14,395 nt of DNA from Clostridium sp. CAG:440 (GCA_000437215.1 FR898623.1:1-14395), one strand, 5' to 3'; shown: positions 1 through 7,471, numbered from the stretch's first letter. Program-made: numbers and translations. The notes: generated by a model from the letters alone, not told the origin.

Positions 1-5
1 TTCAT
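1..5 (-). CDS. Possible start of the next gene of the ruvB-queH operon (edge, almost all outside)
   Basis: On the minus strand an ATG lies at 5-3, preceded by GGAGG (plus-strand cctcc, 13-17) with a 7-nt spacer, 30 bases after the queH stop. This looks like the start of a further operon gene, but only one codon and two bases are inside the window, so its identity cannot be judged. Other in-frame ATGs lie just upstream and could be used instead. Confidence 0.35.
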
Positions 6-35
6 ACCCATTCCTCCAATCATTTCAACAAATTA

Positions 36-602
36 CTATTTATCTTTTATATTTTCCTTATCTTTCTTAATCTGCTTACTATATCTGTCTTCCTCTGAAA
101 AAATACAACCACAATACTTTTGCATATACAATCCAAGTTTTCTTGCTTTAGCTTGTCCTTCTCTAAAGCCAACTCTAAAATCCCTATACAAAAATTCAAT
201 ATCATACTTTTTAGCCATCATTTTAGCAACCTCAACTAGAGCATCATGGTTTTGATATGGACTAACTAATAATGTTGTAGAAAAAGCAGTATATCCATTT
301 TCTTTAGCATATTTTGCTGTCTGCTCTAATCTTACATAATAGCAATAATTTTTACATCTATTATTTAAATCATTTACAACATTTTTACAAAACTCATCTA
401 ATCCATAATTTTCCTCAAAAATTGCATTAACATTTATCATTTTAGTATATTCTTTTAAGCAATCTCTTCTTGCCTTATATTCCATGTATGGATGTATATT
501 AGGATTAAACCAATATACCGTTGGCTCTATATTTTCTTTTCTCAATGAATCAATGCAATACACACTACATGGTGCACAACATGTATGTAATAATAATTTC
601 AT
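36..602 (-). CDS. queH: Epoxyqueuosine reductase QueH
   Basis: The 188-residue protein matches QueH (old DUF208), the non-orthologous replacement for QueG that reduces epoxyqueuosine to queuosine at the wobble base of GUN-anticodon tRNAs. Visible family marks are the N-terminal HTCCAPC (His6, Cys8, Cys9, Cys12), a CxxxCYYxRL segment (Cys83, Cys87) and a late YCGCxFS motif (Cys164, Cys166). These cysteines are expected to hold the iron-sulfur cluster and the catalytic disulfide; that is family knowledge, not seen here. Length is normal. It is the gene after ruvB with a 9-base gap, so it is almost certainly co-transcribed with it. The lysine-rich tail after residue 175 is not conserved in type. 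No frameshift or oddity seen. Confidence 0.93.
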   Translation of the reverse strand: MKLLLHTCCAPCSVYCIDSLRKENIEPTVYWFNPNIHPYMEYKARRDCLKEYTKMINVNAIFEENYGLDEFCKNVVNDLNNRCKNYCYYVRLEQTAKYAKENGYTAFSTTLLVSPYQNHDALVEVAKMMAKKYDIEFLYRDFRVGFREGQAKARKLGLYMQKYCGCIFSEEDRYSKQIKKDKENIKDK

Positions 603-611
603 TTTCTTCTC

Positions 612-1616
612 CTAACCGATGTATTCATATCCCATATGCTTATATGCGGGAGGCAATACTTGTCTTCCCCTTAAAGTTCTTGCTATAAACCCAAGTTGAA
701 TTAAATATGGTTCATATACATCTTCTATTGTATCTACTTCTTCTCCAATTGTTGCAGCAAGTGCCTCTATTCCAACTGGTCTTCCCATATATTGTACTAT
801 CATACAATCTAATATCTTTCTGTCTATTTCATCTAAACCTAAATCATCAATTTCTAATTTGTTTAATGCATGTTTAGCTATTTTCAAGGTAATATTTCCA
901 TCACCTAAAACAGCTGCATAATCTCTTACTCTTTTTAATAATCTATTTGCTATTCTTGGTGTCCCCCTTGACCTTCTAGCAATTTCTATTGCTGCTTCAT
1001 TATCTATTTCAACACCTAGTATTTTGCTTGACCTTTTTACAATAGTTGTTAAGTCTTCTACTGTATATAGCTCTAATCTATTTACAATTCCAAATCTATC
1101 TCTTAATGGTGTTGTAAGTGAACCTGCTTTTGTAGTTGCTCCAATTAATGTAAATTTAGGCAAATCTAACCTTATTGATTTAGCACTTGGTCCCTTTCCT
1201 ATTATAATGTCTAATGTATAATCTTCTAATGCTGGGTATAAAATTTCTTCTACATTTTTACTTAATCTATGAATTTCATCTATAAATAAAACATCAAATT
1301 CTGAAAGATTTGTAAGTAATGCTGCTAAATCGCCAGGCTTTTCTATTGCTGGTCCAGATGTAATTTTTATATTAGAATTCATTTCATTTGCTATTATATT
1401 AGACAATGTTGTTTTTCCAAGTCCTGGTGGTCCATATAATAGAACATGATCTAAAGCCTCACCTCTTTTTTTTGCTGCTTCAATGTATATTTTCATATTT
1501 TCTTTTACTTTTGTTTGTCCTATATATTCATTTAAAGTTTGGGGTCTTAATGTATTTTCTAATCTTTCTTCTCCACTTCCCTCAAGCTCAGGACTAATTA
1601 ATTTATTATCATCCAT
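612..1616 (-). CDS. ruvB: Holliday junction branch migration ATPase RuvB
   Basis: This is a full-length RuvB of 334 residues. It is the AAA+ motor that works with RuvA to drive branch migration of Holliday junctions in the cytoplasm. The Walker A motif GPPGLGKTT lies at residues 62-70, the Walker B LFIDEIH at about 110-116, the sensor segment TLIGATT near 160, and the arginine-finger region PLRDRFG near 170. A C-terminal winged-helix domain includes the usual YMGRPVG and RTLRGR segments. No ruvA lies beside it; the upstream place is taken by an LTA-synthase-like remnant whose promoter probably drives ruvB and queH. The last codons read ATC GGT TAG, a CGG trinucleotide across a codon boundary that causes no frameshift. 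Confidence 0.97.
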   Translation of the reverse strand: MDDNKLISPELEGSGEERLENTLRPQTLNEYIGQTKVKENMKIYIEAAKKRGEALDHVLLYGPPGLGKTTLSNIIANEMNSNIKITSGPAIEKPGDLAALLTNLSEFDVLFIDEIHRLSKNVEEILYPALEDYTLDIIIGKGPSAKSIRLDLPKFTLIGATTKAGSLTTPLRDRFGIVNRLELYTVEDLTTIVKRSSKILGVEIDNEAAIEIARRSRGTPRIANRLLKRVRDYAAVLGDGNITLKIAKHALNKLEIDDLGLDEIDRKILDCMIVQYMGRPVGIEALAATIGEEVDTIEDVYEPYLIQLGFIARTLRGRQVLPPAYKHMGYEYIG

Positions 1617-1640
1617 TTAACTTCCTACTTTCATTTTTTG

Positions 1641-2238
1641 TTATTTATTTTTTAATAAATTATTAATACTTATAGAAATTGATATATCTAATTCTTTTTT
1701 CATATTGTTATAATAGTTTTCTAGCTTTTCTTTTTCCTCTTGGCTTAGAGTATCTAAATCTACCTTTTTGCCAGTAGAAATTTCATACCAATTTTCATCA
1801 AAATAATATTTGTCATTTATTATTCTTTCGTTATTTAAACATACATAATCTTTATTTTCAAACATATTTGTTCCAAGAGATATGCCGTCTTCTATTTCAG
1901 ATAAATAGCATAATGTTGGCTTTATGTCTAGCTTACTTACTGGTTTTGAAATTTCTATATGATTGTTCTTTCCTGGTAATTTTAGTCCACACAAAACCTT
2001 AGTGTAATTTAATTTTATGTCTATATCATTTAACTCTGGATTTAACTGCTTTAAAAAGTCTATTAGTTCTTCATCATACATACTTATTCCATTATGGTCG
2101 CCATATTGTATATTGCTTATTTGTGCAACTGATAACATATTATTTGAAAAATCAAAATATAAATTGTCTGCATATAATAAAATTGAAATTAATGTATCAA
2201 TAATAATTGTAGTTACTATTTTTATTTAGTTGTACCAT
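1641..2238 (-). pseudogene. Gutted LTA synthase / phosphoglycerol transferase-like gene (internal deletion)
   Basis: An ATG at 2238-2236 with AAGGAG (2244-2249) opens only 13 codons before a stop at 2199-2197. In another frame an open segment from about 2225 encodes one membrane helix ending LLYADNLYFDFSNNMLS, which resembles the last N-terminal helix of LtaS-like proteins. It then runs straight from QYGD into YGDHNG-like sequence, the C-terminal metal-binding DH of the sulfatase-type domain. From there the C-terminal part is well kept, including the KPVSKLDIKPTL segment, for 165 residues from Met at 2138. The other N-terminal helices and the whole catalytic core with the nucleophilic Thr are absent. 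I read it as a decayed gene with an internal deletion plus a 5' lesion. A small expressed leftover protein cannot be excluded. Confidence 0.7.
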
Positions 2239-2274
2239 TTTTTCTCCTTATTTTAGAACATTTTTAACATTTAA

Positions 2275-2303
2275 ATTATACCTTTAAAATACTTTTATGT
2301 CTA
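2275..2303 (-). promoter_or_regulatory. Sigma-A type promoter of the LTA-remnant/ruvB/queH operon
   Basis: On the minus strand TAGACA (2303-2298) is followed after exactly 17 bases by TATAAT (2280-2275), then after about 25 bases by AAGGAG and an ATG. It is a near-consensus promoter and the only strong one seen before ruvB, so it probably still drives ruvB and queH although its first gene is broken. Confidence 0.65.
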
Positions 2304-2382
2304 GTAAATTTATTAATAATTTTAGCATATACTTATTTATAGGAGAGAATTTAAAAATTGTAATATTAAAGGGAGGTTTTTT

Positions 2383-2892
2383 ATGAATGATTTTAAACAA
2401 TTAGATATTTCGGATTTTATGTGTAATCCATTTTCAAAAATTGGTTCTCGGATGGATGCTTATTACTTCTGGAAATAAAAAAATTTTTAACACTATGACT
2501 GCATCTTGGGGATCTTTTCGGTTTTATGTGGGGAAAAAATGTTGTTTTTACTTTTATTAGACCTGGACGATATACAAAAGAATTTGTTGATAATAATGAA
2601 AAATTTTCATTGTGTTTTTTTGATGAAAACTATAAAAAAGTTTTGTCTTATCTTCGGAAGCCATAGTGGCAGATATGAAAATAAAATAAAAAAATCAGGT
2701 CTTATTCCAACTTTTTTAGATGATATTCCTTGCTTTTATCAATCAAATTTAGTACTTATTTGCAAAAAATTATATAAACAAGATTTAACCCCTTCTTGCT
2801 TTTTTAATAAAGATTTAGATGAAAAATGGTATCCTTTAAAAGATTATCATTGTATGTATGTTTCCGAAATTGAACATGTTTATACAAAATAA
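2383..2892 (+). CDS. Flavin reductase (flavoredoxin-like) family protein, with three +1 frameshifts at CGG
   Basis: The start ATG follows GGGAGG (2371-2376). Read with one base skipped at each of three CGG codons (2449, 2519, 2655), the gene gives one continuous 168-residue protein, the usual size for this FMN-binding family. Recognisable segments are GWMLITSGN, NTMTASWGSFGFMW, FIRPGRYTKEF, LGSHSGR and DYHCMYVSEI, which span the whole fold, so nothing is missing. Such proteins use NAD(P)H or a partner to reduce FMN, or act as electron carriers; the exact substrate is unknown. Without shifting, translation would stop after 30 codons. The bases between the breaks are otherwise intact, which is unlike a decaying pseudogene. 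It converges on xerD across a shared terminator. Confidence 0.8.
2449..2451 (+). other. In-frame CGG at +1 frameshift site 1 (flavin reductase)
   Basis: Codon 23 counted from ATG 2383 is CGG, after GGT TCT. Staying in frame meets TAA eight codons later. Skipping the C reads GGA TGG ATG CTT, restoring the family segment GWMLIT. Confidence 0.8.
2519..2521 (+). other. In-frame CGG at +1 frameshift site 2 (flavin reductase)
   Basis: In the frame set by site 1, the 24th codon is CGG after TCT TTT. Skipping the C reads GGT TTT ATG TGG, giving the conserved WGSF-GFMW run. The unshifted frame meets TAG 13 codons later. Confidence 0.8.
2655..2657 (+). other. In-frame CGG at +1 frameshift site 3 (flavin reductase)
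   Basis: In the frame set by site 2, CGG follows TAT CTT. Skipping the C reads GGA AGC CAT AGT GGC AGA, restoring the conserved G-x-x-SGR segment. The unshifted frame meets TAG three codons later. Confidence 0.8.
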
Positions 2893-2900
2893 AAAAATAG

Positions 2901-2932
2901 AAAATAGAATTTCTAATAAGAAATTCTATTTT
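2901..2932. terminator. Bidirectional terminator between flavin reductase and xerD genes
   Basis: A perfect 14-bp stem, aaaatagaatttct (2901-2914) against agaaattctatttt (2919-2932), has a 4-base loop. It has a T-run on the plus side and A-runs on the other, so it can end transcription from both converging genes. Confidence 0.85.
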
Positions 2933-2937
2933 TTATT

Positions 2938-3819
2938 TTATGCTCTTGGATGAGCTTTTTTATATATATTTTTTAATCCTTCATCTTGAAATTGCATATA
3001 TACTTGTGTTGAAGATATATCTGAATGTCCAAGCATTGTTTGAATTGCTTTTAAATCTGCTCCATTTTGTAAAAGATGTGTTGCAAATGAGTGTCTTAAA
3101 ACATGTGGTGTTATATCTTTTGTTATATGAGCTTGTTCTTTATAATATTTTATTATTTTCCAGAATCCTTGTCTTGTTAATCTTTTACCATTTATATTTA
3201 CAAATAAAGATTTTTCTGATTCGTCTTTAATTAAAATACCTCTTGCATTTTCAATATATTCTTTTAAAGCTTTTAAAGACATTGTACCTAAAGGAATATT
3301 TCTTTGCTTACTTCCATTTTTGCATGTTACATATCCTTCTTCTATATTTACATCTTCTAAGTTTAAAGAGATTATTTCTGTAACTCTCATTCCTGTAGCA
3401 TATGCGAATTCTAACATTGCTTTATCTCTTATTCCTTTTAAATCAACATCTTTTGGTTGTTCTAATAATAATGCAACCTCTTTTGATGTTAGTACACTTG
3501 GTACTCTTTTTTCTATTTTTGGAGATTGTATTTGGTCTGTTGGGTCTTGCTCAACTTTTTTGTTTTTTAATTCATATTGATAAAAAGATCTAATTGATGC
3601 AATACATCTTGATATTGTTGATGCTTTTTTTCCTATACTTTGAAGGTGTTCTATGTATTCTTTCATGTCTTCTTTAGTTATGTTGCTATAATCTTTACCT
3701 TTTTGATTTAAGTATTCTTTAAACTGTTTTATATCTCTTTTATATGATTGCAATGTATTATCTGATAATTTTTTATCATTTTCTAAAAATTCAAAAAAAA
3801 GTTTTAATTGTTTTTCCAT
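2938..3819 (-). CDS. xerD: Site-specific tyrosine recombinase, XerC/XerD type
   Basis: The 293-residue protein has the two-domain build of Xer recombinases: an N-terminal SAM-like helical core-binding domain (about 1-90) and a C-terminal catalytic domain. All catalytic residues are visible: Arg145 in TGMRVTEII, Lys171, His239 and Arg242 in HVLRHSFATHLLQNGA, His265 in LGHSDISSTQVY, and Tyr274. Length and the lack of flanking repeats fit a chromosomal enzyme that resolves chromosome dimers at dif, rather than a phage integrase. XerC versus XerD cannot be settled from this window. It lies downstream of spoIIM with its own likely promoter in the 86-base gap and a ribosome binding site AGGGG before ATG 3819. 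Confidence 0.92.
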   Translation of the reverse strand: MEKQLKLFFEFLENDKKLSDNTLQSYKRDIKQFKEYLNQKGKDYSNITKEDMKEYIEHLQSIGKKASTISRCIASIRSFYQYELKNKKVEQDPTDQIQSPKIEKRVPSVLTSKEVALLLEQPKDVDLKGIRDKAMLEFAYATGMRVTEIISLNLEDVNIEEGYVTCKNGSKQRNIPLGTMSLKALKEYIENARGILIKDESEKSLFVNINGKRLTRQGFWKIIKYYKEQAHITKDITPHVLRHSFATHLLQNGADLKAIQTMLGHSDISSTQVYMQFQDEGLKNIYKKAHPRA

Positions 3820-3870
3820 TATTATTCCCCTATCTGACTTTAAAATTATATATTTACATAAACTATATAT

Positions 3871-3899
3871 GTTATATCAAACATTTGACAAATTGTAAA
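3871..3899 (-). promoter_or_regulatory. Promoter of xerD
   Basis: On the minus strand TTTACA (3899-3894) and TATAAC (3876-3871) are 17 bases apart, about 50 bases before the xerD start. An overlapping second choice is TTGTCA with TATATA at 16 bases. No terminator separates it from spoIIM, so read-through is also possible. Confidence 0.5.
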
Positions 3900-3905
3900 T
3901 AGTTT

Positions 3906-4547
3906 TTACAAATATTTTACAATTATTTTCAGCAAATTATTTGATACAAATACCTCTACCACTGATGATAAACAAAGTAGTATTGTCATTAGTGCTGAAA
4001 AAATTGTATGTCTTATTATTTCTATTTTTACATTTTCTTTTCTTTTATCTTTTACTATTGATTTATAAAGTTTAAAACCACTAACACTTATTGCTAAAAT
4101 TGCTGGTATAAAAATAACTGTTTGCAAAAGCATATTTGAAAAAACAAAAGCTAACCCCTTTGCAATTCCAATTGTACTTATAAATGTTGAAATTGTATAC
4201 CCTAGACAAAAACCTCTATATATTAGTATTCCAAATACAATTGGAATACCTATTACTGTTGTTCCAAAAAACCATAAGCTAAGTGCAAGTATTAGGTTTT
4301 TTATTATACTAGTTTTTAATAGTTCACCACTATCTATATTAGGATTTTCTTTAAATTTTTGTATAAATGTTGTAATATAATTTTGAACACTATCAAATTC
4401 ATCATTTTTTATATTGTTTACAAATAATACCCCTAAAAAAATTCCTATTATAAATAATAATGTTACTATTATATATTCTTTGCTATTACTTGCAATATGG
4501 TTAACAATTATGTCCTTTAACTTTAGTGTTTTTTTGATGTTTTTCAT
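3906..4547 (-). CDS. spoIIM: Stage II sporulation protein M (SpoIIM)-like membrane protein
   Basis: The 213-residue protein has about five hydrophobic spans (near 22-44, 88-106, 112-130, 138-160 and 184-204) with short polar links, as in SpoIIM, a membrane subunit of the SpoIIDMP peptidoglycan-remodelling complex needed for engulfment during sporulation. The segment with a Gly-rich helix around IPIVFGILIYRGFCLGYT is the most family-like. Its presence suggests a spore former or a lineage derived from one, although SpoIIM-like proteins (DUF95) also occur in non-sporulating organisms. The start has AAGGAG seven bases upstream, and that site lies in a hairpin (4557-4605) that could hide it. Xer and SpoIIM genes are often neighbours in clostridia. 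Confidence 0.82.
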   Translation of the reverse strand: MKNIKKTLKLKDIIVNHIASNSKEYIIVTLLFIIGIFLGVLFVNNIKNDEFDSVQNYITTFIQKFKENPNIDSGELLKTSIIKNLILALSLWFFGTTVIGIPIVFGILIYRGFCLGYTISTFISTIGIAKGLAFVFSNMLLQTVIFIPAILAISVSGFKLYKSIVKDKRKENVKIEIIRHTIFSALMTILLCLSSVVEVFVSNNLLKIIVKYL

Positions 4548-4554
4548 TAAAAAT

Positions 4555-4605
4555 CTCCTTATCTTACACGTACTTTTCTTTATACATAATGTGTATTCGA
4601 TAAGG
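4555..4605 (-). promoter_or_regulatory. Hairpin covering the spoIIM ribosome binding site
   Basis: In the minus-strand RNA, CCTTATC (4605-4599) can pair fully with GATAAGG (4563-4557), and TACAC (4595-4591) with GTGTA (4569-4565) inside it. The outer 3' strand includes most of the AAGGAG (4560-4555) that serves ATG 4547. This could lower spoIIM translation unless opened. A weak terminator is the other reading, since five U residues follow. Confidence 0.45.
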
Positions 4606-4618
4606 ACATTTTTAGAAC

Positions 4619-5815
4619 TTATTTTTTTACCTCTACTTTTCCGTAGTTTCCTCCTCCACCTGAGTGAACTTGCATTTTACCGCTTCTTGCATTATCAATA
4701 CTTACAGCAACTTTTTTTCCAACAACTTGTTCTAAATCATCTACTGATAATTTATGAAGTATGTTCATTTCTGTATTAAATGTATCTAATAATTTTTCTA
4801 TTGTTTTTCCTCCAACTCCAGGTATAAACTGTAATGGTATTTGATATATATATGGTGGTCTATTGCTTGGACTTTTAGACTCTTTTTTATCTTTTATAAG
4901 CTCTATTCTATCAAAAACCCCAAAAGTAACATTATCTCCTCCACACTTTGGACATTTACTTACTGGAACTTTTGTCTCTATTGATGTATTACAATCATCG
5001 CAAAATGTTCTATGGTATTTACCAAGTTTTGGATCTAATCCATAATTTGCAATTACTTTTCTTCCATCTTCATTTTTTAGTGCTTTAACAATCTCTTTAA
5101 ATGATATATCTTCTACTAGCATTTTATTATATTCCCTTGCAATTTTAGGAAGAGAATGTGCATCTGAATTTGTTACAAACGTTTTATTTTCAAGTTCTGA
5201 TATTGTGTCTGCCAAATATGTATCAGAACTTAGTCCAAGCTCTACAGCAAATATTTTATTATATTTTTCTTTAAATATGTTTTCTAGTCTGTCTGTGCAA
5301 TTTCCATAATAACTTTTATGAGGCGTAAATATATGTGCAGGAATTAAAATTCCATTATATCTTTCTACCATATCTATTAAGTCATAACCTGAAAGGTCAC
5401 TTCTTTGAGTACTTAGTGTAATATTTTTTAAATGCATGCTTAATTCTTTTGAAAATCCTTTTATATCACTTAAATGTGGGAAAAAGCATATGTTATGTGC
5501 ACTTCCCTTTTTTCCATTTCTTCCGATTTCTGATGTTTCTACTTCACTTCCTAAAAGGATGCATACCTTATCTTGATATATAATTCCGCCATCTTTTAAT
5601 TCATAAGCTTCTCCTGTTTTTAAAAATTTTTCTATATCTTCAATTACATATGGTGATGCACAATCTATTATTCCACAGACATTTATTCCTTTTCTTTCGG
5701 CACATTCTTTTGCAATATTAGCAAAATTCAAACTTCTTGCCGCAGTTATTTTTATTGGTTTTCCGTTTTCAGCTCTTCCTATATGTATATGTAAATCTGC
5801 AAAAATTTCGTACAT
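4619..5815 (-). CDS. PHP-domain protein, TIGR00375 / endonuclease Q-like
   Basis: The 398-residue protein begins with a PHP metal-dependent phosphoesterase domain: DLHIH (Asp7, His9, His11), Glu91, His107, His161 and the late SDAH (Asp218, His220) are the expected metal ligands. It is followed by a four-cysteine zinc site (Cys272, Cys275, Cys288, Cys291) and a helix-hairpin-helix-like IPGVGGKTIEKLL at 331-343, then a Gly-rich basic tail. This order matches the family whose archaeal and some bacillar members (EndoQ) cut DNA 5' of deaminated bases such as hypoxanthine or uracil. Activity here is inferred from the family. It lies upstream of spoIIM in the same direction. Codons such as TAC GGA and AGC GGT place CGG across boundaries without frameshifting. 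Confidence 0.85.
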   Translation of the reverse strand: MYEIFADLHIHIGRAENGKPIKITAARSLNFANIAKECAERKGINVCGIIDCASPYVIEDIEKFLKTGEAYELKDGGIIYQDKVCILLGSEVETSEIGRNGKKGSAHNICFFPHLSDIKGFSKELSMHLKNITLSTQRSDLSGYDLIDMVERYNGILIPAHIFTPHKSYYGNCTDRLENIFKEKYNKIFAVELGLSSDTYLADTISELENKTFVTNSDAHSLPKIAREYNKMLVEDISFKEIVKALKNEDGRKVIANYGLDPKLGKYHRTFCDDCNTSIETKVPVSKCPKCGGDNVTFGVFDRIELIKDKKESKSPSNRPPYIYQIPLQFIPGVGGKTIEKLLDTFNTEMNILHKLSVDDLEQVVGKKVAVSIDNARSGKMQVHSGGGGNYGKVEVKK

Positions 5816-5849
5816 TTATATTCCTCTTTTCTTTTATTTTAAACAATTT

Positions 5850-5871
5850 AAGCGACACTTAAATGTCGCTT
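5850..5871. terminator. Hairpin between the 77-residue protein gene and the EndoQ-like gene
   Basis: aagcgaca and tgtcgctt form an 8-bp stem with a 6-base loop. A strong T-run follows on the plus strand, but on the minus strand, the direction of the flanking genes, only a broken U-run follows. It may be a partial terminator or an RNA-stabilising hairpin. Confidence 0.5.
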
Positions 5872-5893
5872 TTTCTTTTGTACATTTATTAAA

Positions 5894-6127
5894 TTATCTT
5901 TCTTCTTCATACTTCTCCATACTTGCTTTTTGTAATGCACCAAATTTTTCTCGTGTTGTTTTTGAAAATAGTGGAGCATTTCTTACACTTTTTGTACGTT
6001 CTACTTCCATGTTCATTGCTTTTTCATATTTTCCTACAAATGATATAAATTCTGGAATATCTCTAGAATTATCATGTCCTTTTTTTAGTGAAGCAAAACC
6101 ATTTGCTGATACTGCACCTAAACTCAT
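5894..6127 (-). CDS. Small conserved-looking protein of unknown function (77 aa)
   Basis: I do not recognise this protein. It is 77 residues, hydrophilic, rich in Lys, Glu, Ser and Phe, with no signal peptide, membrane span or cysteine. Its start ATG overlaps the stop of the upstream gene by four bases (ATGA, 6127-6124), a sign of translational coupling, so the two products probably work together. The coding signal is supported by the overlap and by the absence of a competing frame. The second half (from about residue 40) looks helical and amphipathic. Confidence 0.6.
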   Translation of the reverse strand: MSLGAVSANGFASLKKGHDNSRDIPEFISFVGKYEKAMNMEVERTKSVRNAPLFSKTTREKFGALQKASMEKYEEER

Positions 6128-6684
6128 ACTTCTACCTCCAACATCATATTTACAAATTCATGAAATTTGTCTAAATATATATTATTTACATCTTTTAAAT
6201 TAGCTCTTTCTAATTGGATTAATGCATCTTCTGGTCTAAACCCTGCTCTTTCTGGTCTGTCTAATAACATACCTCCAAATTGATCTACTAATTCCAATAT
6301 ATCACTTTCAGGCTCTCTAGGTCTGGTATCGCTGTATCTATTTACTCCTTCACATATTCTACAAAACCTTGGGTCAAAACCTATATTTAATAAATAGTCA
6401 GCACCTTCTTTTGCATATGTATGAAGTTTTCCTATTTTTTGAGCATTATCTACTTTTTTACAGTTGCATAGCAAACATGCTGTTAATACTAGATCTTTAT
6501 CAACATCTAAATTCATGTATTCTATAAACATTCTTGCTATTTCTGTTTTAAATATTACAGATTTATCAAAAAATATTGTTTCTCCTCTTCTTTCTTTTAG
6601 GAGTTTTTGTAATCTATATATTATGTCCATTTTGGTTAACAAATCTTTATCTTTGTCCATTATGTAACTTTGGAACTCTCCCAT
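6124..6684 (-). CDS. Degenerate HD-domain-like protein, function unknown
   Basis: The 186-residue protein has the outline of a small HD or HD-GYP phosphohydrolase domain: a helical run TEIARMFIEYMNL (48-60), then LVLTACLLCNCKK (65-77) where such proteins normally carry the metal-binding LLHDIGK, then IGKLHTYAKEGADYLL (84-99) resembling the following H...G..L helix. The His-Asp pair is replaced by Cys-Asn-Cys, so a normal HD metal centre is not expected. A C-terminal part (from about 120) with DILELVDQFGGMLLDRP is unplaced. Start is well supported by AGGAGG before ATG 6684 and by a strong promoter. It is coupled by ATGA overlap to the 77-residue protein. The HD link is my inference from spacing, not a certain homology. 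Confidence 0.6.
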   Translation of the reverse strand: MGEFQSYIMDKDKDLLTKMDIIYRLQKLLKERRGETIFFDKSVIFKTEIARMFIEYMNLDVDKDLVLTACLLCNCKKVDNAQKIGKLHTYAKEGADYLLNIGFDPRFCRICEGVNRYSDTRPREPESDILELVDQFGGMLLDRPERAGFRPEDALIQLERANLKDVNNIYLDKFHEFVNMMLEVEV

Positions 6685-6716
6685 AATTTCCTCCTATGCG
6701 ACTTTCATTTGGTTTA

Positions 6717-6745
6717 ATTATATTCTATAATATTTCTTTTTTCAA
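6717..6745 (-). promoter_or_regulatory. Promoter of the HD-like/77-aa gene pair
   Basis: On the minus strand TTGAAA (6745-6740) and TATAAT (6722-6717) are 17 bases apart, with AGGAGG and ATG 6684 downstream. Just upstream, 6763-6776 is a perfect 14-base palindrome, attacaaatgtaat, which could bind a regulator. Confidence 0.7.
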
Positions 6746-6878
6746 TATAATATTTAAATTGTATTACAAATGTAATATTTTTGTAATATTTTGTATGAAT
6801 TATAATAATTTATTAGTTTAATTATAATTCTGTGAAGGGCCAAGTGGAGACCATTTTAGAAAATGTTTAAGGTACGAA

Positions 6879-7313
6879 TTACATCATTTTTATTGCGTTT
6901 CTTGCAAGTTCGTCACATCTATTATTAAACTCGTTATCTGCATGACCTTTAACTTTTATAAAATTAACTTTATGGACTTTTGTAAGATTATATAATTCTT
7001 GCCATAGCTCTTTGTTTTTTACTGGTTCTTTACTGCTATTTACCCAATTATTTTTTAACCATCCATATATCCATCCTTTGTCAAATGCATTTACTACATA
7101 TGCACTATCACTATATAAATCGACCTCACATGGAAACTTTAAAAGTTTTAATCCCTCTATTACAGCTGTTAATTCCATTACATTATTTGTTGTATTTTCT
7201 TTATTTCCAAATATTTCTTTTTTATTTCCTTTATACATAAGTATGCTACCCCATCCCCCTGGTCCAGGATTTCCAGAGCATGCGCCATCTGTATATATAA
7301 TAACTTTTTCCAT
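6879..7313 (-). CDS. rnhA: Ribonuclease HI
   Basis: The 144-residue protein is a standard RNase HI, the endonuclease that cuts the RNA strand of RNA-DNA hybrids (primers, R-loops). The four catalytic acidic residues are all present: Asp9 in YTDGACSGNPGPGGWG, Glu47 in MELTAVIEGL, Asp69 in SDSAYVV and Asp134 near RCDELA, together with the GHADNEFNN loop holding the usual His. The basic protrusion region WLKNNWVNSSKEPVKN (85-100) is also there. Start ATG 7313 has AAAGGA upstream. It is divergent from tmcAL and has its own promoter. Nothing abnormal. Confidence 0.95.
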   Translation of the reverse strand: MEKVIIYTDGACSGNPGPGGWGSILMYKGNKKEIFGNKENTTNNVMELTAVIEGLKLLKFPCEVDLYSDSAYVVNAFDKGWIYGWLKNNWVNSSKEPVKNKELWQELYNLTKVHKVNFIKVKGHADNEFNNRCDELARNAIKMM

Positions 7314-7354
7314 ATTTTTCCTTTCTATTGTTTTTTTACATATTTTATGATAAT

Positions 7355-7383
7355 ATTATAACAATAAATTTATTTTTGTACAA
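7355..7383 (-). promoter_or_regulatory. Promoter of rnhA
   Basis: On the minus strand TTGTAC (7383-7378) and TATAAT (7360-7355) are 17 bases apart, about 40 bases before the rnhA start. The -35 box is part of the palindrome TTGTACAA (7376-7383), so a similar -35 also faces tmcAL, but no good -10 follows at the right distance on that side. Confidence 0.65.
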
Positions 7384-7471
7384 TATAAAATTATAAAACA
7401 AATTATAGAAAAAAATTAAAATTTATAGTTATGATTATAAACGTAAATATTAATAGAAGGGAAGTTTATTT

